Under the pieces are notes generated by a model. The model saw only the letters and a list, made by a program, of their open reading frames with translations, made no database searches and was not told the origin of the DNA. This document shows, piece by piece, positions 61,665 through 64,000 of a DNA stretch of 64,000 nucleotides. Source of the stretch: Paenibacillus nanensis (GTDB lineage: Bacteria > Bacillota > Bacilli > Paenibacillales > Paenibacillaceae); contig NZ_QXQA01000022.1 in assembly GCF_003583765.1 (NCBI RefSeq), positions 1 through 64,000 on the forward strand, read 5' to 3'. The number at the start of each line of letters is the position of its first letter. The stretch's first letter is position 1. The position numbers were made by a program, and so were the translations under genes.

Positions 61665-62411
61665 CTATGCCGGCTTCTCGCTTTGCGCCGAGTCGTCAGC
61701 GTCATTTTTCGCCTTGCCGCGTTTGCGAGCCCGTTTCGGCAGACGGCGGTCAACGTTTTTTTTTAATCCGTACAACGCATATAAAAGCAGCGGAACAAAC
61801 AAGATTTTCGACAATTGATTTTCGAAGAGCAGTCCTAATACGATAGCGATCACGATAATAATCGGCACGGCCCAGACCGCGCTGCGCGGAATGCCGACCT
61901 TCTTGAAATTCGGATATCGAATCGTGCTGACCATTAAGAAGGACAGAACGAGTGAGCATGTAAGCAGAATACCTACCGAAATATCGTCTTTAAACAAAGC
62001 TAAAGTCGCAAGCACGCCCCCGGCGGCCGGAATCGGCAAACCGATAAAATACCCCGCGTGGCTTGTAATCACATTAAACCGGGCGAGTCGAAGCGCGCCG
62101 CAAATCGGAAATATGGCGGTTACGATCCAGGCAAGCGCAGGACTTAAGTCCTGAAAGGCCACGACATACATAATAAAGGCCGGCGCTACGCCAAATGAGA
62201 TAACATCGGATAAAGAGTCCAGTTCTTTGCCAAATTCGCTTTGGGCATTGAGGGCTCTTGCCACTCTGCCGTCCACGCCATCCAGCAGCATGGCGATCAG
62301 CACCATCACCGCCGCCATCTCCGGCTTCTCGTTGAACACCAAGATAATGGCGATTATACCCAAAAACAAATTGCCAACCGTGAGAAGGCTCGGTATCGAT
62401 TTTGCGATCAT
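61665..62411 (-). CDS. pssA: CDP-diacylglycerol-serine O-phosphatidyltransferase
   Basis: This 248-aa membrane enzyme makes phosphatidylserine, the precursor of phosphatidylethanolamine. The CDP-alcohol phosphotransferase motif DGx2ARx8Gx3Dx3D is intact (DGRVARALNAQSEF, then GKELDSLSD). It has about seven membrane helices, and a basic, charged C-terminal tail. GAGGTGG precedes the ATG. In B. subtilis, pssA is elsewhere; here it lies between disA and yacL. No decarboxylase (psd) gene is adjacent. Confidence 0.95.
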   Translation of the reverse strand: MIAKSIPSLLTVGNLFLGIIAIILVFNEKPEMAAVMVLIAMLLDGVDGRVARALNAQSEFGKELDSLSDVISFGVAPAFIMYVVAFQDLSPALAWIVTAIFPICGALRLARFNVITSHAGYFIGLPIPAAGGVLATLALFKDDISVGILLTCSLVLSFLMVSTIRYPNFKKVGIPRSAVWAVPIIIVIAIVLGLLFENQLSKILFVPLLLYALYGLKKNVDRRLPKRARKRGKAKNDADDSAQSEKPA

Positions 62412-62498
62412 CTAATCCACCTCTTCTCTACTATGCCCCAATGCCGAACCTGCTCAGCCGGTTAATGTTTGGAACACATTCAATCAATTGTATGAGAA

Positions 62499-63575
62499 TT
62501 AAATTTGTCTGTCAATGAACATCTGTTCCTGAATGCGCTTTAACCCGTCTTTTATCGCACGGGCGCGCACTTCGCCAATTCCGTCCACCTCGTCCAATTC
62601 TTCAATCGTCGCCATTAAGATATGCGGGAGATGTCCAAAACGTTCCACCAAATTGTTCATAATGATCAGCGGCAGTCTCGGGATTTTATTAAGCAGTCTA
62701 TAGCCGCGCGGCGATACGGATTCGTCCGCCATATTGTTCGTCTGCGGGTATCCGATCAATCGCACGACCGGAGATGCGTCAAGCAGCTCCTCCGAGCTCA
62801 GCTTCTTCAGGCCGTTCCGGATTTCGCGAATTTTCTCGTCGGAGTTGTCTTTGGCGTAATCCTTGAGAAGGAACCATGCATCCTCCTCGACGCCCCCTAC
62901 CAGCTCATCCATCTGCATGCTGATAAGACGTCCCTCCGTGCCTAGCTCGTTGACATATCGGCTGATCTCCATCTTAATGCGAAGCACCATCTCGACGCGC
63001 TGAATCACATGAGCAACCTCTTGCAGCGTCACCAGTTCTTCGAATTCAAGCGCGGACAAATTCGTGAAGGACTGGGTAAGCACCGCTTTATATTTCTCAA
63101 GCGTCTGAATGGCTTGGTTCGCCTTTGTCAGGATAACGCCCATATCTTTAAGCGAATAGCGCAGGTTTCCCTGGTACAGCGTAATGATATTGCGCCGCTG
63201 CGAGATCGACACGACGAGCTTGCCCGTCTGCTTGGCCACCCGCTCGGCCGTACGATGCCGGATGCCCGTCTCGATCGACGGGATCGAGCTGTTCGGAATA
63301 AGCTGCGTGTTCGCGTACAGAATCCGCCTCATATCCTCGCTCATAATGATGGCCCCGTCCATCTTGGCCAGCTCATATAAGTAGTTAGGCGAAAAATCGC
63401 AGTTGATGGAAAAGCCGCCATCCACCACTTCCATTACTTCCGGGCTGTAGCCAACGACAATAAGCGCGCCCGTCTTCGCTCTAAGCACATTCTCTAGCCC
63501 TTCCCGGAAAGGGGTGCCTGGCGCAACTAATTGCAATAACTGATTCATCACTTCCTGCTGAGTCGGTTCTTTCAT
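62499..63575 (-). CDS. disA: DNA integrity scanning protein DisA (diadenylate cyclase)
   Basis: This 358-aa protein has an N-terminal DAC domain with KMDGAIIMSED (DGA motif) and TGIRHRTAERVAKQ (RHR motif) for c-di-AMP synthesis. A helical spine follows, and then C-terminal helix-hairpin-helix DNA-binding repeats (LPHILMATIEELDEVDGIGE). DisA pauses at branched DNA and delays sporulation. It starts 11 nt after radA, whose product is known to interact with it in B. subtilis. Confidence 0.97.
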   Translation of the reverse strand: MKEPTQQEVMNQLLQLVAPGTPFREGLENVLRAKTGALIVVGYSPEVMEVVDGGFSINCDFSPNYLYELAKMDGAIIMSEDMRRILYANTQLIPNSSIPSIETGIRHRTAERVAKQTGKLVVSISQRRNIITLYQGNLRYSLKDMGVILTKANQAIQTLEKYKAVLTQSFTNLSALEFEELVTLQEVAHVIQRVEMVLRIKMEISRYVNELGTEGRLISMQMDELVGGVEEDAWFLLKDYAKDNSDEKIREIRNGLKKLSSEELLDASPVVRLIGYPQTNNMADESVSPRGYRLLNKIPRLPLIIMNNLVERFGHLPHILMATIEELDEVDGIGEVRARAIKDGLKRIQEQMFIDRQI

Positions 63576-63586
63576 GATTATGCCCC

Positions 63587-64000
63587 CTATCCAAGCGCCG
63601 CCTTAAGTGCTTCCGCTACTGTGCTTACTCCAATGATCTCAATGCCGTCAGGCGCTTTCCAGCCTTTGAGACTTTTCTCTGGCATGATCACCCTTTTGAA
63701 GCCCAGCTTCTCCGCTTCCTTCACGCGCTGCTCGGCTCTCGATACGGCTCTAACCTCCCCAGTTAGGCCTACCTCTCCAAAAATAACGTCATACGGCTTG
63801 GTCGGCGCATCCCGGAAGCTGGAGGCGAGGCTGACCGCTGCGGCCAAATCGACCGCCGGTTCGTCCAGCTTCACGCCGCCCGCTACGTTAAGATAAGCAT
63901 CCTGCGTCTGCAGGAACATGCCGTTACGCTTCTCGAGCACCGCAATGATAAGCGCCATCCGGTGATGGTCAATCCCCGTGGACATCCTTCGAGGGGATGG
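63587..64000 (-). CDS. radA: DNA repair protein RadA/Sms, C-terminal part (partial)
   Basis: Only about 138 C-terminal residues are inside the window; the reading frame continues past the right edge. The visible part is the Lon-protease-like domain: PRRMSTGIDHHRMALIIAVL, FLQTQDAYLNVAGGVKLDEP, VIFGEVGLTGEVRAVSRAEQ and GFKRVIMPEK. RadA promotes branch migration in recombination. Its gene precedes disA, as in B. subtilis. Confidence 0.95.
   Translation of the reverse strand, partial: PSPRRMSTGIDHHRMALIIAVLEKRNGMFLQTQDAYLNVAGGVKLDEPAVDLAAAVSLASSFRDAPTKPYDVIFGEVGLTGEVRAVSRAEQRVKEAEKLGFKRVIMPEKSLKGWKAPDGIEIIGVSTVAEALKAALG

Overview
The window looks like a chromosome segment of a Paenibacillus-type bacterium (Bacillota, Paenibacillaceae). 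It carries the 'ribosomal superoperon' in an order close to that of Bacillus subtilis, a strong set of endospore genes (spoIIM-like, pdaB, kbaA, gerD, cwlD, sigH), AGGAGG-type ribosome binding sites with frequent TTG and GTG starts, a Cys T-box, and Gram-positive ribosomal-protein leaders. Nearly all genes lie on the minus strand, so the biological order runs from high to low coordinates: radA, disA, pssA, yacL, ispD, ispF, gltX, cysE, cysS, mrnC, rlmB, rae1, sigH, rpmG, secE, nusG, rplKAJL, ybxB, rpoBC, (four unknown genes), rpsL-rpsG-fusA-tuf, a TrpXYZ-like ABC transporter, the S10/spc/alpha cluster (rpsJ to rplQ), truA, rplM-rpsI, cysH-sat, cwlD, salA, kbaA, spoIIM-like and the start of a 16S rRNA.

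Layout. 1-500: 5' end of 16S rRNA with leader and promoter. 0.5-6 kb: sporulation and germination genes. 6-8 kb: sulfate assimilation operon. 8-26.8 kb: ribosomal proteins, RNA polymerase alpha, SecY, Adk, Map, IF-1 and TruA. 26.8-27.4 kb: non-coding repeats. 27.4-30.4 kb: ABC transporter. 30.5-35.1 kb: str operon with its own promoter and a possible leader peptide. 35.1-37.4 kb: four unrecognised genes where B. subtilis has rplGB. 37.5-49.6 kb: rpoBC, L7/L12-L10 with its leader, L1, L11, NusG, SecE and L33. 49.7-64 kb: sigH, RNA enzymes, cysteine and glutamate charging, isoprenoid, phospholipid and c-di-AMP genes, ending in a partial radA.

Core gene content is ordinary. The unusual material is intergenic. 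Four separate non-coding tracts hold short tandem repeats with unrelated sequences but nearly the same period of about 51 bp: 26.97-27.15 kb, 51.96-53.08 kb, 57.74-58.13 kb and 58.12-58.58 kb. The largest is an array of 22 hairpins with an internal 256-bp duplication. It lies between the genes for the double-strand RNase Mini-III (mrnC) and the 23S rRNA methyltransferase (rlmB). Other points of note are inverted repeats placed on the rpoBC, rpmG-secE-nusG and ABC transporter promoters, and a short SD-led open frame in the rpsL leader.

Function was assigned by recognising protein families and motifs by eye. No database search was run.
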